Positions 27,984-37,486 of a stretch of DNA of 64,000 bases are shown here, piece after piece. Origin of the DNA: an uncultured bacterium (lineage in GTDB: Bacteria; Cyanobacteriota; Vampirovibrionia; Gastranaerophilales; Gastranaerophilaceae); assembly GCA_902777855.1 (NCBI GenBank), contig CACYVN010000001.1, positions 295,066 to 359,065 on the forward strand, read 5' to 3'. Positions within the stretch are counted from its first letter, which is position 1. Every line of letters begins with the position of its first letter. The notes beneath the pieces were generated by a model. That model was not told where the DNA came from. It ran no database searches and was given only the letters and a program-made list of their open reading frames with translations. The translations under genes and the position numbers were made by a program.

Positions 27984-28820
27984 ATGGCAACTATTTTAGA
28001 TGGGAAAAAGTTAAGAGATAAAATTCTTGTTGATTTGGAACAAAAAATCAGCACTTTTGAGCACAAGCCAAAGCTTGTTGTCATTCTTGTCGGAGACAAT
28101 CCCGCAAGCCAGATTTATGTCGGAAACAAACAAAAATGTGCACAAAAAATCGGAATAATTTCTGAAGTTGTACATTATTCTTCCGATATTGAAGAAAATG
28201 TTTTAATAAATAAAATACATGAGCTTAATAATGACAAATCCGTAACGGCAATTCTTGTTCAGTTGCCATTACCAAAACATATTTCAAAAATAAATGTGAT
28301 TGATGCAATAGCTCCGAAAAAAGATGTTGACGGATTTACGCCTTACAATTTCGGAAAACTGTTTTCCGGAGAAAAGCCTTATGTTTATCCCTGTACCCCA
28401 AAAGGAATTTTACTCTTGTTAGATGAATACGGAATCGATATCGCAGGGAAACATGCAGTTGTTGTCGGACGTTCAAATATTGTCGGACATCCGATGTCTC
28501 AGATGCTTCTAAACCGCAATGCAACAGTAACTGTTTGTCACAGCCACACAAGAAATCTTGCACAAATAACAAAAACTGCAGATATTCTGGTTTCTGCAGT
28601 GGGAAAAAATATTATAAAAGGGGAAATGTTAAAATCCGGTTGTGTAGTTATTGATGTCGGAATTTTTAAAGATGGCTCCGGCAAGTTGCATGGAGACGTA
28701 GAGTTTGAGCCATCTTCAAAAATCGCATCGTATATTTCGCCTGTTCCCGGCGGTGTCGGCCCTATGACTATAGCATCATTAATGCTCAATACCGTGGAAC
28801 TGTTTGAAAATAACTTATAA
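27984..28820 (+). CDS. folD: Methylenetetrahydrofolate dehydrogenase/cyclohydrolase
   Basis: 278 residues from the ATG at 27984 (MATILDGKKLRD); an upstream in-frame Met would precede the promoter. The protein interconverts 5,10-methylene-THF and 10-formyl-THF with NADP. Signatures seen: GDNPASQIYVGNKQK with the catalytic Lys, VQLPLPKHI, DVDGFTPYNFG and VVGRSNIVGHPMSQMLL. It supplies formyl groups for Fmt (42210-43121) and for purine synthesis. It converges with the coiled-coil gene ending at 28828. Confidence 0.95.
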   Translation: MATILDGKKLRDKILVDLEQKISTFEHKPKLVVILVGDNPASQIYVGNKQKCAQKIGIISEVVHYSSDIEENVLINKIHELNNDKSVTAILVQLPLPKHISKINVIDAIAPKKDVDGFTPYNFGKLFSGEKPYVYPCTPKGILLLLDEYGIDIAGKHAVVVGRSNIVGHPMSQMLLNRNATVTVCHSHTRNLAQITKTADILVSAVGKNIIKGEMLKSGCVVIDVGIFKDGSGKLHGDVEFEPSSKIASYISPVPGGVGPMTIASLMLNTVELFENNL

Positions 28821-28827
28821 TTTAGCC

Positions 28828-29160
28828 TTAACCGCCTGAAGCGAGGTTCAACGTACAAGAAGATTTTACGTTGTTGTTTACAAGTGTTTTCAGTGAAGAA
28901 ATTTCGTTTTCAATTGCAGTCATCTGAGTATCAATAGAGTCTTTTTCTGAACTCAATTGTTCGTCTAACTGTTCATAGTACAAATAAGTTGCATCTTCAG
29001 ATTCATCATAATCCTGATCACCTTTGTGTGATTTTTTGATTGCAGCCATTTGAGCTTCAGCTGCCTGAGTCTGATTCATAATTGAAGTGTACTGTAACTG
29101 CAAAAAGTTTTTCTGCAGGTTAAGCAAACTCTTTTGACTTGCTAATGCTAAAAATGCCAT
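28828..29160 (-). CDS. Coiled-coil hypothetical protein, 110 aa
   Basis: A helical protein with no signal peptide: a hydrophobic N-terminus (MAFLALASQKSLLNLQKNFL), an acidic middle (DYDESEDATYLYYEQLDEQL) and a heptad-rich C-terminal half. It is a paralogue of the 46872-47204 protein; both show QK/QR..LL.L..NLQ.Q, then a DYES/DYDES patch, then EK..I.T. AGGAGACGAG precedes the ATG. The promoter region shares two boxes with the 47483 gene. Function unknown; likely an oligomeric structural or adaptor protein. Confidence 0.65.
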   Translation of the reverse strand: MAFLALASQKSLLNLQKNFLQLQYTSIMNQTQAAEAQMAAIKKSHKGDQDYDESEDATYLYYEQLDEQLSSEKDSIDTQMTAIENEISSLKTLVNNNVKSSCTLNLASGG

Positions 29161-29188
29161 AATCTCGTCTCCTTATTTTAAACTCTCT

Positions 29189-29255
29189 CATGTCTATAAA
29201 GTATTTTTAAAAAGTCGTATTTCACAATAAGGATTTTTTGTAACATTTGTTTACA
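29189..29255 (-). promoter_or_regulatory. Two-box upstream region of the coiled-coil gene
   Basis: A distal box, TGTAACATTTGTTTACA on the plus strand (29239-29255), begins 79 nt from the start codon. A proximal box, CATGTCTATAAAGTATTTTT (29189-29208), begins 29 nt from it. The first recurs at the same distance upstream of 47483; the second recurs at 60253-60272. Possible activator or alternative sigma factor sites. Confidence 0.4.
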
Positions 29256-29284
29256 ATGCAATAGGGTAATAAAATTATTGCATT
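29255..29284 (-). terminator. Hairpin after recG
   Basis: AATGCAATA and TATTGCATT are perfect 9-nt inverted repeats just after the recG stop. No clear U-run follows on the minus strand, so termination is plausible but unproven. Confidence 0.4.
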
Positions 29285-29292
29285 GATGTTTT

Positions 29293-31686
29293 CTATATAT
29301 CCAACCCTGTAAACATTTCTAAAGAAGTGACGGTTTTAAGCGCCGGGTATTTTTCTATATCCTGAGTTTTTACAAAATCTATAGCTTCGTTTCTTGCGAG
29401 TTCAAGAATCTTAGCATCACGCACAATATCTGAAATAATTAAATCCGGTAATCCACTTTGTCTTGTTCCTAAAAATTCCCCCGGGCCACGCAGCTGCAAA
29501 TCTTTTTCCGCAATCACAAATCCGTCATTTGTCTGTGTCATAATTCCGAGTCTGTCCATTGTTTCCGGTTTTCTTGAAGATGTAATCAATATACAATAAG
29601 ACTGCAAATCACTTCTGCCTACACGACCTCTTAATTGGTGCAGCTGAGAAAGTCCGAAACGCTCGGCATTTTCTATAACCATTACCGTTGCATTTGGAAC
29701 GTCAACTCCGACTTCAACAACAGTTGTTGATACAAGAATATCATACTTGCCATCTTTAAAATCATTCATAACCGAATCTTTTTCGTCTGGTTTGAGTTTA
29801 CCATGTAAAAGTCCTATTTTGTATTGCGGAAAAATATTTTCCTGCAAATTTTTTGCTTCTTCTGTTGCCGCTTTGGCTGAAAGTGTTTCGCTTTCATCAA
29901 TCAACGGATATACAACATAAGCCTGCCTGCCCTGATTGATTTGTTCTTTTATAAGCTCCCAGACTTTTTTGTGTGCACCTGTAAGACATGTTTTAATCGG
30001 TTTTCTGCCTTTGGGAAGTTCATCAATAACGGTTAAATCCAAATCCCCGTGAACCGTCAGTGCAAGAGTTCTCGGTATCGGAGTTGCAGTCATTGTAAGC
30101 ATTTGCGGATTCTGAGATTTTTTCTTTAATATATTTCTTTGACGGACTCCGAACCTGTGCTGTTCGTCAACAACAATTGCGCCGAGATTATTAAAATCAA
30201 TATTATCCTGAATTAGTGCATGAGTCCCGACAGCAATATTTATCTGACCGTTACGGAGAGATGTTTCAAACTGATTACGTACTTTTTTCCCCTGAGACCC
30301 CATAAACAGACCTACACTTAAACCAAGCGGTGTAAGCCACTGAATCAGGTTGTTATAGTGTTGTTGGACAAGAATTTCCGTGGGTGCCATAAATGCACCC
30401 TGAAACCCGTTTTCTATTGCAGCAAGAAGCATAATAGTTGCAACAACAGTCTTACCGCTTCCGACATCCCCCTGCAAAAGTCTTTGCATAGGTGCTGACG
30501 AGTTCATATCGTTTAAAATTTCGTTTATTGCGTTCTTTTGCCCTGTTGTAAGTTCAAACGGCAGACTTTTGATAAACTTTTGCACTAAACCGTCAGGATG
30601 AACACTCAGCGCATATGACGGGGTATTTTTAGCGGTAGATTCCCGCAATCGTATAAGTTTTAACTGGATTAAAAACAATTCTTCAAAAATAAGAGAAAAT
30701 CTTGACTGTTCAAGTTTTTCCATTGTTTCAGGGAAATGAATCTGTTTTATTGCATCTTTTTTGTCTAATATCCCGTATTTTTCCCTGATAAAATCAGGCA
30801 GAATATTTACAATATGATCTTTGTACATCTCTATCGCATTGAAAATTGCCCTTCGCAGTGTTTTTATGCTCAATCCTTCACAAACGGTATAAATAGGAAC
30901 AATTCTTGCAATATTCAGATTAGAATCAGGGTTTTCGAGAAATTCTCCGCTCATAATCGAATATGTCGGCTTATCCATTGTAAGCCCGAAAGTGTAATTA
31001 TCCCGTTTCACTACTCCTGAGACCATTATTCCGGCATTGACAGGGAACTGTGCTTTCATTCGCTCTAAAACATAGCGGTTACCTTTGGCATTGAAAAAGC
31101 AGAGTTCAAATTTCCCGCTTTCGTCTTTTATTGTAACTCTTGTTATTGATAAATTATTTCTTGTATTGAACGAAGAAACCGATTTTATATACCCAAAAAC
31201 CGTTGTTGTCTGCCCTTCTTTGAGATTTTTAATCAGCGTTCTTGAAGAATAATCGATGTGTTTTTTAGGGAAATACATCATTAAATCCTGGGCTGTATAA
31301 ATTCCGAGTTTGTTGAATTTATATGCAACTTTCGGACCGACACCTTTGATATACATGACATCAACTTCTGACGGGTGTTTTTGGCTTTGAATATTACGTT
31401 CTTCCTGCTCGTCTTTTTCCTGTTTTTGTTTTTTAAGTTCAAGTTTAATAATTTTAACTAAATGCTCGATTGCCTTGCGTCTTTCGGGAACTCCGGCATA
31501 GGGGTAGACATCAAAAGCCTCGTATAAAACTGCCCAGCGTGGATTTTTCTTGTCTTTTTTTATTTCTTTTTTAATTTCCGAACGAATAAATTGTGAGAAA
31601 GTTTTTTCTCTCCCGTGAATGTCGATATATTTGTACTCTGCCTCAATATCAAGAGCCTGTTTTATTTTGTCTAAATTATCAAGCAT
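29293..31686 (-). CDS. recG: ATP-dependent DNA helicase RecG
   Basis: About 797 residues from ATG 31686. Order: an N-terminal extension of about 110 Lys/Glu-rich residues, a helix-hairpin segment (VMYIKGVGPKVAYKFNKLGI), the OB-fold wedge domain, then SF2 helicase motifs (QGDVGSGKT, VDEQHRFG, TATPIPRTL, VEVGVDVPNA, QLRGRVGR). RecG remodels stalled forks and Holliday junctions. The N-terminal extension is longer than in E. coli, as in some other phyla. No Shine-Dalgarno; an extended -10 sits 6 nt upstream (31693-31701). Confidence 0.95.
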   Translation of the reverse strand: MLDNLDKIKQALDIEAEYKYIDIHGREKTFSQFIRSEIKKEIKKDKKNPRWAVLYEAFDVYPYAGVPERRKAIEHLVKIIKLELKKQKQEKDEQEERNIQSQKHPSEVDVMYIKGVGPKVAYKFNKLGIYTAQDLMMYFPKKHIDYSSRTLIKNLKEGQTTTVFGYIKSVSSFNTRNNLSITRVTIKDESGKFELCFFNAKGNRYVLERMKAQFPVNAGIMVSGVVKRDNYTFGLTMDKPTYSIMSGEFLENPDSNLNIARIVPIYTVCEGLSIKTLRRAIFNAIEMYKDHIVNILPDFIREKYGILDKKDAIKQIHFPETMEKLEQSRFSLIFEELFLIQLKLIRLRESTAKNTPSYALSVHPDGLVQKFIKSLPFELTTGQKNAINEILNDMNSSAPMQRLLQGDVGSGKTVVATIMLLAAIENGFQGAFMAPTEILVQQHYNNLIQWLTPLGLSVGLFMGSQGKKVRNQFETSLRNGQINIAVGTHALIQDNIDFNNLGAIVVDEQHRFGVRQRNILKKKSQNPQMLTMTATPIPRTLALTVHGDLDLTVIDELPKGRKPIKTCLTGAHKKVWELIKEQINQGRQAYVVYPLIDESETLSAKAATEEAKNLQENIFPQYKIGLLHGKLKPDEKDSVMNDFKDGKYDILVSTTVVEVGVDVPNATVMVIENAERFGLSQLHQLRGRVGRSDLQSYCILITSSRKPETMDRLGIMTQTNDGFVIAEKDLQLRGPGEFLGTRQSGLPDLIISDIVRDAKILELARNEAIDFVKTQDIEKYPALKTVTSLEMFTGLDI

Positions 31687-31692
31687 AAACAA

Positions 31693-31701
31693 ATTTTAGC
31701 A
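31693..31701 (-). promoter_or_regulatory. Extended -10 of recG, leaderless geometry
   Basis: On the minus strand TGCTAAAAT is followed by 6 nt (TTGTTT) and the ATG at 31686. This supports 31686 rather than the upstream TTG at 31692. Confidence 0.6.
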
Positions 31702-31718
31702 TAAAATTTGGCATTGTT

Positions 31719-33980
31719 TTACTTTGTAACAGTTACTTCGGGGCGTTGAACTGATAATACCATTTCGTTCGGAATATAAAAATCTGTCATTCCGAAATTT
31801 GCATTTACAAACAAAAATTCTAATTTTTCACTCTCATTAATGTCAAGCACATCAAACGGAATTTTTAAATCCAAAACTTCGTCATAAGCAACTTCTATTG
31901 ATTTATAATTTTCTAAAACCCACATGTCTCCGGGGATAGCTTTAACAAGTCTTAAAAATCTCAGTTCATCATCCCTTATGGAAATTTGTATTTCGTTATG
32001 AAATTTTTCCATAGCTATCGGAGAAATATTTGCAGATTTATTAATTAGTCTTATAGGCGAAAGAGCCTGAGTTCTTCCCGCTTTTCTAAGATAAATATAC
32101 ATCTGATATGTGCGGGGTAATGTTGTTGGGTTTTCCTTAATATATTTATTTAGATATAATCTCAGATAAAAATTTTCACTGTCATTGCCGAAACAAATTT
32201 TATCAAACAGTTTTGATTCTCTAAGCACAGGACCGTCAGGAATATCTATGCATCCTGCGTTGAGCCAGCTGTCATCATCAATTGTATTCTTACCGTTAAC
32301 CTCGGGTGAAATTAGGGCTTTCGGATAATTTGACGGTCGAGACGGCGAAACACTTGTCAATGGTTCATCAAGATATTTTGGGTAATCCAAATCAAGGGTT
32401 TTATAAATATTTTTTAAATGTGTCCTGTAAATGAAGTCAAAAATATTATCTCTGCCTGAGTAGTTCGGCTCCCCATACCACCAAAACCAGTCACTGCCTT
32501 CACAAATCAGTAATTCTTTTTTTGCATCTTTAAGATTCGGATGATTAGGTTCTCGTTTTGAAAATGCACTAAAATCGTCTTTTGCACGTTTTAAATATTT
32601 CCAAGCAATATCTTTGACAGGTTCATCTATCCAGAGTTTATATCCCCTGTTAAAACTTGCACCTGTTGAAATTTTATTTAGTTTTTTGTGTTCTTTGGTA
32701 TGTTCCAAATAATCACTTATCAAAACTGTTTCTAATGAATCATCACTGCAGATAAGTTCGTATAAAGTACGCAGGAAGGTATTGCCGTCGTCAATATAAT
32801 TTTCCCAACAATTTTCACCGTCCATCGCGATAGTTAAAAGATGGTCTTTATCAGGAGAAGATAATATTTTACCCTGCAAAATTTTTATTCTGTCATACAA
32901 ATCATTTGCGGTTGCAACAGGATTGTGATTGGCATATTCAAAACTTACGAGATTATATATCGTAGATTCTCTGAAAATCATTTTTATATCTGATTTTTGA
33001 GTTTTATAAGAATAAGTTTTTAACAAATGATAAGGATCTTCCAAATGTCCTTTAAAATCGTGTACAAATTCAAAATCAATTGAACTTGCAAGATTGCCTT
33101 CATCCGATATAGACCATTCAACACCTAAATCAGAAAGCATTTCAAGTGTTTGGGGACTGACACATTGTTCTGATGCCCAAATACCTTTCGGGCGTCTACC
33201 AAGGAGTTCTTCCATCCGGTCTAACGCTATTTTTGTTTGCATTTTTGCATCTTCTTCAGTATTAAGTCCAGATAACTCATCTTCGCCTGAGTGATCTTTC
33301 CTTATACTTTTATAATCAAGTAAAATCGGCAAAATCGGGTGGTAATACGGACTTGTAGATACTTCAATTTTATTTTTTTCAATAAGTTTTTTTAATGTAG
33401 GAATAATTTTTTTGATAATTTCTCTCTGAATATCAATTATTTCGATTCTGTCTTCAAGAGTATAGTCTTTGCCTTTTTCAACAAGTTTTGCGAGTCTTGA
33501 ATCGGATTTTTTAAATGTCGGATCAATCCATGCAAGGTTATAAAGAGCCATTAAATCAGAATATTCCTGATCTGTATAAATATCTGTGTTTTCAATATTT
33601 TGCTGCGAAATTTTATATAACTTATGATATTGTTCATTTGGTAATATCATAGTTTGATAGTTTGCATCAAAAAAGTTATTTAAAATAAATATTTTATCTT
33701 CATTAGAAAGCTGCTCAACAGGAGTAATCGTAATTCGTGAATGTATATCGTGTGCGCCATTGGCATAATCAATAAGAGAATCTAATAAAACAGGAACATA
33801 GTTAAAATTAAGTTTTAAATTGTCAAATTTTTCGACCCACAACATCATGTCAAGATAATCTTTAACTGCATGAAGTCTAACCCATGGCATAATATAATCA
33901 CCATGAGGCGTAAGCTGGTATACAGGCTGATGCATATGCCAGTAAAAAGCAATCGATAACTTTTTGGTTTGACTCATCAT
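31719..33980 (-). CDS. Glycoside hydrolase family 57 (alpha-amylase/glucanotransferase type)
   Basis: 753 residues. GH57 conserved regions appear in order: WHMHQPVY at the N-terminus, the nucleophile region GIWASEQCVSPQ near residue 270 and the acid region AMDGENCWENY near residue 388. A C-terminal beta-rich part of about 200 residues follows. No signal peptide, so it acts on cytoplasmic alpha-glucan (glycogen or maltodextrin). Amylase versus 4-alpha-glucanotransferase or branching activity cannot be told from sequence. It lies 33 nt after the PurD-like gene and 32 nt before recG's start. Confidence 0.9.
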   Translation of the reverse strand: MMSQTKKLSIAFYWHMHQPVYQLTPHGDYIMPWVRLHAVKDYLDMMLWVEKFDNLKLNFNYVPVLLDSLIDYANGAHDIHSRITITPVEQLSNEDKIFILNNFFDANYQTMILPNEQYHKLYKISQQNIENTDIYTDQEYSDLMALYNLAWIDPTFKKSDSRLAKLVEKGKDYTLEDRIEIIDIQREIIKKIIPTLKKLIEKNKIEVSTSPYYHPILPILLDYKSIRKDHSGEDELSGLNTEEDAKMQTKIALDRMEELLGRRPKGIWASEQCVSPQTLEMLSDLGVEWSISDEGNLASSIDFEFVHDFKGHLEDPYHLLKTYSYKTQKSDIKMIFRESTIYNLVSFEYANHNPVATANDLYDRIKILQGKILSSPDKDHLLTIAMDGENCWENYIDDGNTFLRTLYELICSDDSLETVLISDYLEHTKEHKKLNKISTGASFNRGYKLWIDEPVKDIAWKYLKRAKDDFSAFSKREPNHPNLKDAKKELLICEGSDWFWWYGEPNYSGRDNIFDFIYRTHLKNIYKTLDLDYPKYLDEPLTSVSPSRPSNYPKALISPEVNGKNTIDDDSWLNAGCIDIPDGPVLRESKLFDKICFGNDSENFYLRLYLNKYIKENPTTLPRTYQMYIYLRKAGRTQALSPIRLINKSANISPIAMEKFHNEIQISIRDDELRFLRLVKAIPGDMWVLENYKSIEVAYDEVLDLKIPFDVLDINESEKLEFLFVNANFGMTDFYIPNEMVLSVQRPEVTVTK

Positions 33981-34013
33981 ACTTTTAAGACCACTCTTTC
34001 AATTCATATCCTA

Positions 34014-35240
34014 TCATAAATTTATTGAATTTAAAAGAAATTCTTTTGTGTATTTCATTCCTTTAAATTTAATTTCTTTAAGTTCTTCACTTAAATATTG
34101 CTTCGCCCTTGAAAGAGTACCGGCTGTTTTTGTTATGATAAAATCCATTCCATAATCGCTATAAAAACTGCTATCGTTTTGTTTTACCTCTATAAAATCA
34201 ATATCTTCAATATCATTTAGACCTTTTATTTCTTCACTTTCACCATCGGAATAAACACTTATTGATGCAGAAGAATAATTATTGGTCCTAATTTGCTCAT
34301 ATTCATCCGAAAAAAATCCGTTAACACAAGAAGTAAAAATCTTTATTAAATCATCCTCACACAGATTCAAAACAGCTCTTGCATCATGATTTTGTAAAAA
34401 TGGTTTAATATCGGTTACCACAAAATTGTTCTCTCCGGTCAAAACACATTCAATACCAATAATACCTGTATAAGGGCAACCTCTTAAATCAAGATTTGTC
34501 AAAATATTAAACAGTATATTTTCAATTCTTGATAATACAAGCGAACCGGCTTTGTAATCAGGACAAATACATCCTGCCCCATCAGTATATAAACCGTCAA
34601 TGAATTTGTAATTGGCAACAGTATTCAAAAGCGTTGCTCCATATCCGTCTGTTACATAATACGCCGTAAAATTATGCCCAAATATATAATCCTCAATCAG
34701 AACATCTGTTTCTCCTTTCAGAAAAAGTTTATCAACAAAATCGAGAGCCGATTTCAGTGTCGGACAAACCATTTTCTCATCCTCAAGCCCGGTATGTTGC
34801 GCAGTTCTTATAAGCACTGGGAATCCTGAATTTTTAAGATAATCATTTATCTGCGAAACTTTATTAAACATCGCAAATTTCGGAGTCGAAGCGTGAATTT
34901 TATAAAGAAATTTTTTGCAAAGAACTTTATTCAAAATAAAATCACAACTGTCTTTTGAGGGACCGAAAATATTTTGACCGTTTGACTGAAAAAATGAAAC
35001 AATATCCGAACCAAGGGCATTTTCACTAACCGGTATTGTTAAATCTATCCCGTTTTCAAGCACAAACATCAAAAGCCCAGTAAGGTCATTTTCTCTTATA
35101 TCAACCGTTTCAAATAAATCAGAAATTCCTGAAGTTGCATAAATCTTTTCGACATAGTCATATTGACTAAATTCCCTGACCAATGCGCTTGCAACTGCAC
35201 CATCACCAACTATTAAGATTTTCATTCTTTCATTAAGCAT
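34014..35240 (-). CDS. Divergent PurD-like ATP-grasp protein
   Basis: 408 residues. MKILIVGDGAVASALVREF matches the PurD N-terminus (GGREHAL replaced by GAVASAL), and the overall layout follows GAR synthetase. The catalytic landmarks are degraded: the KADGLAAGKGV loop reads LIRTAQHTGLEDEKMV, the GPNTGGMG loop reads TDGAGCICPD, and the metal-binding E.N.RFGDPE region reads TDIKPFLQNHD. It is either a repurposed ATP-grasp ligase or an inactive relative. The ATG at 35240 is favoured because TATAAT lies 7 nt upstream; an internal Met at 35225 is possible. It follows dxs at 47 nt. Confidence 0.7.
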   Translation of the reverse strand: MLNERMKILIVGDGAVASALVREFSQYDYVEKIYATSGISDLFETVDIRENDLTGLLMFVLENGIDLTIPVSENALGSDIVSFFQSNGQNIFGPSKDSCDFILNKVLCKKFLYKIHASTPKFAMFNKVSQINDYLKNSGFPVLIRTAQHTGLEDEKMVCPTLKSALDFVDKLFLKGETDVLIEDYIFGHNFTAYYVTDGYGATLLNTVANYKFIDGLYTDGAGCICPDYKAGSLVLSRIENILFNILTNLDLRGCPYTGIIGIECVLTGENNFVVTDIKPFLQNHDARAVLNLCEDDLIKIFTSCVNGFFSDEYEQIRTNNYSSASISVYSDGESEEIKGLNDIEDIDFIEVKQNDSSFYSDYGMDFIITKTAGTLSRAKQYLSEELKEIKFKGMKYTKEFLLNSINL

Positions 35241-35247
35241 ATTCGTG

Positions 35248-35253
35248 ATTATA
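35248..35253 (-). promoter_or_regulatory. TATAAT 7 nt before the PurD-like start codon
   Basis: A perfect TATAAT on the minus strand with only 7 nt to the ATG at 35240 and no Shine-Dalgarno; leaderless geometry. Confidence 0.5.
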
Positions 35254-35287
35254 CAATAAAAATAGCTGATTTATTATAAAATTTGCA

Positions 35288-37054
35288 CTATAGCAATTTT
35301 TCAATATCCTGAGCTATCAATTCTTTTGTCAGATGATAACGCTCATTTAACTTACCCATTGGGACTCGGTCATTAAATTCTTTAAATGCTCCGTAATTGA
35401 GGACTTTTATATCAGAATTGCCGAAAAATCTTGAAATTTTTTCACCAAACCCTCCGTCTAATGTGCCATTTTCAAGCGTTATTACAATATCATGATCAGC
35501 CTTTAAACTATTTAAAAGTTCTTCATCAACTCCGGAAATAAATTTAGGATTAATCAATGACGCCTTAATTCCCAATTTGGATTTGAGTTCTTCTTTTACA
35601 CTTTTACCAAGTTCAAAGAAATCACCCAAGCCAAGAATTGCAACTTTTGAACCTTTTTCAGTTAATTTATATTTATTTAGAATAGAATAATCAGTAGTAT
35701 CTTCAACTCCTGAAACAATATAATCCCCGCTTGGAACTCTTATAGCAACAGGATGCTCATTTTGTTCAACAGACCAGTCAAGCATTTTTAAATATTCCTC
35801 CTTACAGGTCGGAGCGAGGTAAACAATATTCGGAATATTACAAATTAATGGAATGTCAAAAAGTCCCAAATGAGTGCAGTCCGCACTTGAAATTCCACCC
35901 CAATATACAAGAATTGTTGCGGGAGAATTATTAAGTGCCAAATCCTGTGAAAGCTGGTCATAGGCACGCTGAATAAATGAGGTCATAACGGCAAAAATCG
36001 GTTTTGCACCATTCCTTGCAAGTCCTGAAGCATAACCAACAGCATGCTGTTCTGCGATACCTACATCAGTGTAGTTTTTACCAAGTTTATCCCGAAACTC
36101 ACTATCCCACCAGAATACCCCCGGAGTTGCAGCATTAATTGCCATAACCGTATTATCCTTTTTAACTTTATTCAGGATATAATCTTTTGTAATTGTTTCA
36201 TAACACTCAGGAACATCCCCATAGGAAGAATTTTCGCTCAAAATTCCGGGCATTGACCAGTGTCCCCATTCTTTATTTTGCACCGCCTTGTCAAATCCCT
36301 TGCCTTTTAATGTATGAATGTGAACTACAACAGGTCTTGTTGAATCTTTTACATCTGAAAATGCTTTTATGAGTGATTCAATATCGTTGCCCTGTTCAAC
36401 ATAAATATAATCAAACCCGAATGCTTTAAACCAGTTGTTTGCACAAGTTCCGTTTGATTCTCTCAATTCTTTCAAATTTTTATATAATCCGCCCTGATTT
36501 TCAGCAATCGACATTTCGTTATCATTGACAATGACAATAAAGTTAGAATCCAAAACAGATGCGTTATTAAAACCTTCAAATGCTTCACCGCCAGAGAGCG
36601 AGCCATCACCGATTAAGGCAACTACATTATAATTCTCACCCTTTAAATCTCTTGCCTTGGCAACACCTGTTGCAAGCGTGATTGATGTTGAAGTATGACC
36701 AATCATAAAATGGTCATGTTCGCTTTCGTTTTGATTTGAATACCCTGAAATTTCAGGATGATTAAGCGGGTCTAAAAAGCCCTGTTTTCTGCCTGTGAGC
36801 ATTTTGTGTGGATAACATTGATGCGAAACATCAAAAATAAACTTATCGACAGGCGAATTGAAAACATAATGAAGTGCAATAGTTGCTTCAACAATACCCA
36901 AATCAGGTCCTAAGTGACCGCCGACCTTATCTACCCTGTTTAAAATACCTTGTCGGATTTCTTGCGCAAGTATTTTCATCTCATCTAAAGAAGTTTTTTT
37001 TACATCCTGAGGGGAATTTATGTTTTCTAAAATTGTTGTTTGCAATGTTGTCAT
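35288..37054 (-). CDS. dxs: 1-deoxy-D-xylulose-5-phosphate synthase
   Basis: 588 residues, slightly shorter than E. coli Dxs (620). Motifs: GGHLGPDLGIVE, DVSHQCYPHKMLTGR, the thiamine-diphosphate loop GDGSLSGGEAFEG...NDNEMSI, and the transketolase pyrimidine domain DVGIAEQHAVGYASGLA. It condenses pyruvate and glyceraldehyde-3-phosphate, the first step of the MEP isoprenoid pathway. GGISSADCTHLGLFDI replaces the usual GLVGADGPTHHGxFDI, indicating a divergent subgroup; confirmation as Dxs rather than another transketolase-like enzyme needs a tree. AGGAG precedes the ATG. Confidence 0.85.
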   Translation of the reverse strand: MTTLQTTILENINSPQDVKKTSLDEMKILAQEIRQGILNRVDKVGGHLGPDLGIVEATIALHYVFNSPVDKFIFDVSHQCYPHKMLTGRKQGFLDPLNHPEISGYSNQNESEHDHFMIGHTSTSITLATGVAKARDLKGENYNVVALIGDGSLSGGEAFEGFNNASVLDSNFIVIVNDNEMSIAENQGGLYKNLKELRESNGTCANNWFKAFGFDYIYVEQGNDIESLIKAFSDVKDSTRPVVVHIHTLKGKGFDKAVQNKEWGHWSMPGILSENSSYGDVPECYETITKDYILNKVKKDNTVMAINAATPGVFWWDSEFRDKLGKNYTDVGIAEQHAVGYASGLARNGAKPIFAVMTSFIQRAYDQLSQDLALNNSPATILVYWGGISSADCTHLGLFDIPLICNIPNIVYLAPTCKEEYLKMLDWSVEQNEHPVAIRVPSGDYIVSGVEDTTDYSILNKYKLTEKGSKVAILGLGDFFELGKSVKEELKSKLGIKASLINPKFISGVDEELLNSLKADHDIVITLENGTLDGGFGEKISRFFGNSDIKVLNYGAFKEFNDRVPMGKLNERYHLTKELIAQDIEKLL

Positions 37055-37201
37055 ATAAAACTCCTTATATAGTGTGTAACATGTATAGTATGCTTGAATT
37101 TGCCGATTTCGTCAAGGAAAATCTTAACATAAGTTTATAAAGTGTAGAAAATACACTTTCTTTGTCTTTTAATAATATTGTTACTAATAAAGGAGAAAGA
37201 A

Positions 37202-37435
37202 ATGAGCATTTCTGCTATTGCCCCGGTTTATACAAACCTTAAAGCAGTTAGAATATTACCTAAGTCAAAAGAAAACATCGGAAGACAATATATCTACAAT
37301 GAAGTTCTTGATATAACAAAGAAGCTTCACGTTCCTGCAACTTTTCATACAGACAAAATTGAACTCCCGACTCCGACTACGGCAGTCATTTCAAAATTAG
37401 ATGAACTCGGAATTTCATTTGATAAAATAGTTTAG
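37202..37435 (+). CDS. Small hypothetical protein, 77 aa
   Basis: It starts MSISAIAPVYTNLKAVRIL with AGGAG 8 nt upstream; the frame is open further upstream but only through that ribosome site. Acidic and basic residues are balanced, and there is no membrane segment or signal peptide. It lies alone between dxs and cysK. A likely real lineage-type small protein with no known family. Confidence 0.55.
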   Translation: MSISAIAPVYTNLKAVRILPKSKENIGRQYIYNEVLDITKKLHVPATFHTDKIELPTPTTAVISKLDELGISFDKIV

Positions 37436-37486
37436 AGAGCATTATATATCTTTGTTTACAACTGTTGCCGAACTAAAAAGCCAAAC

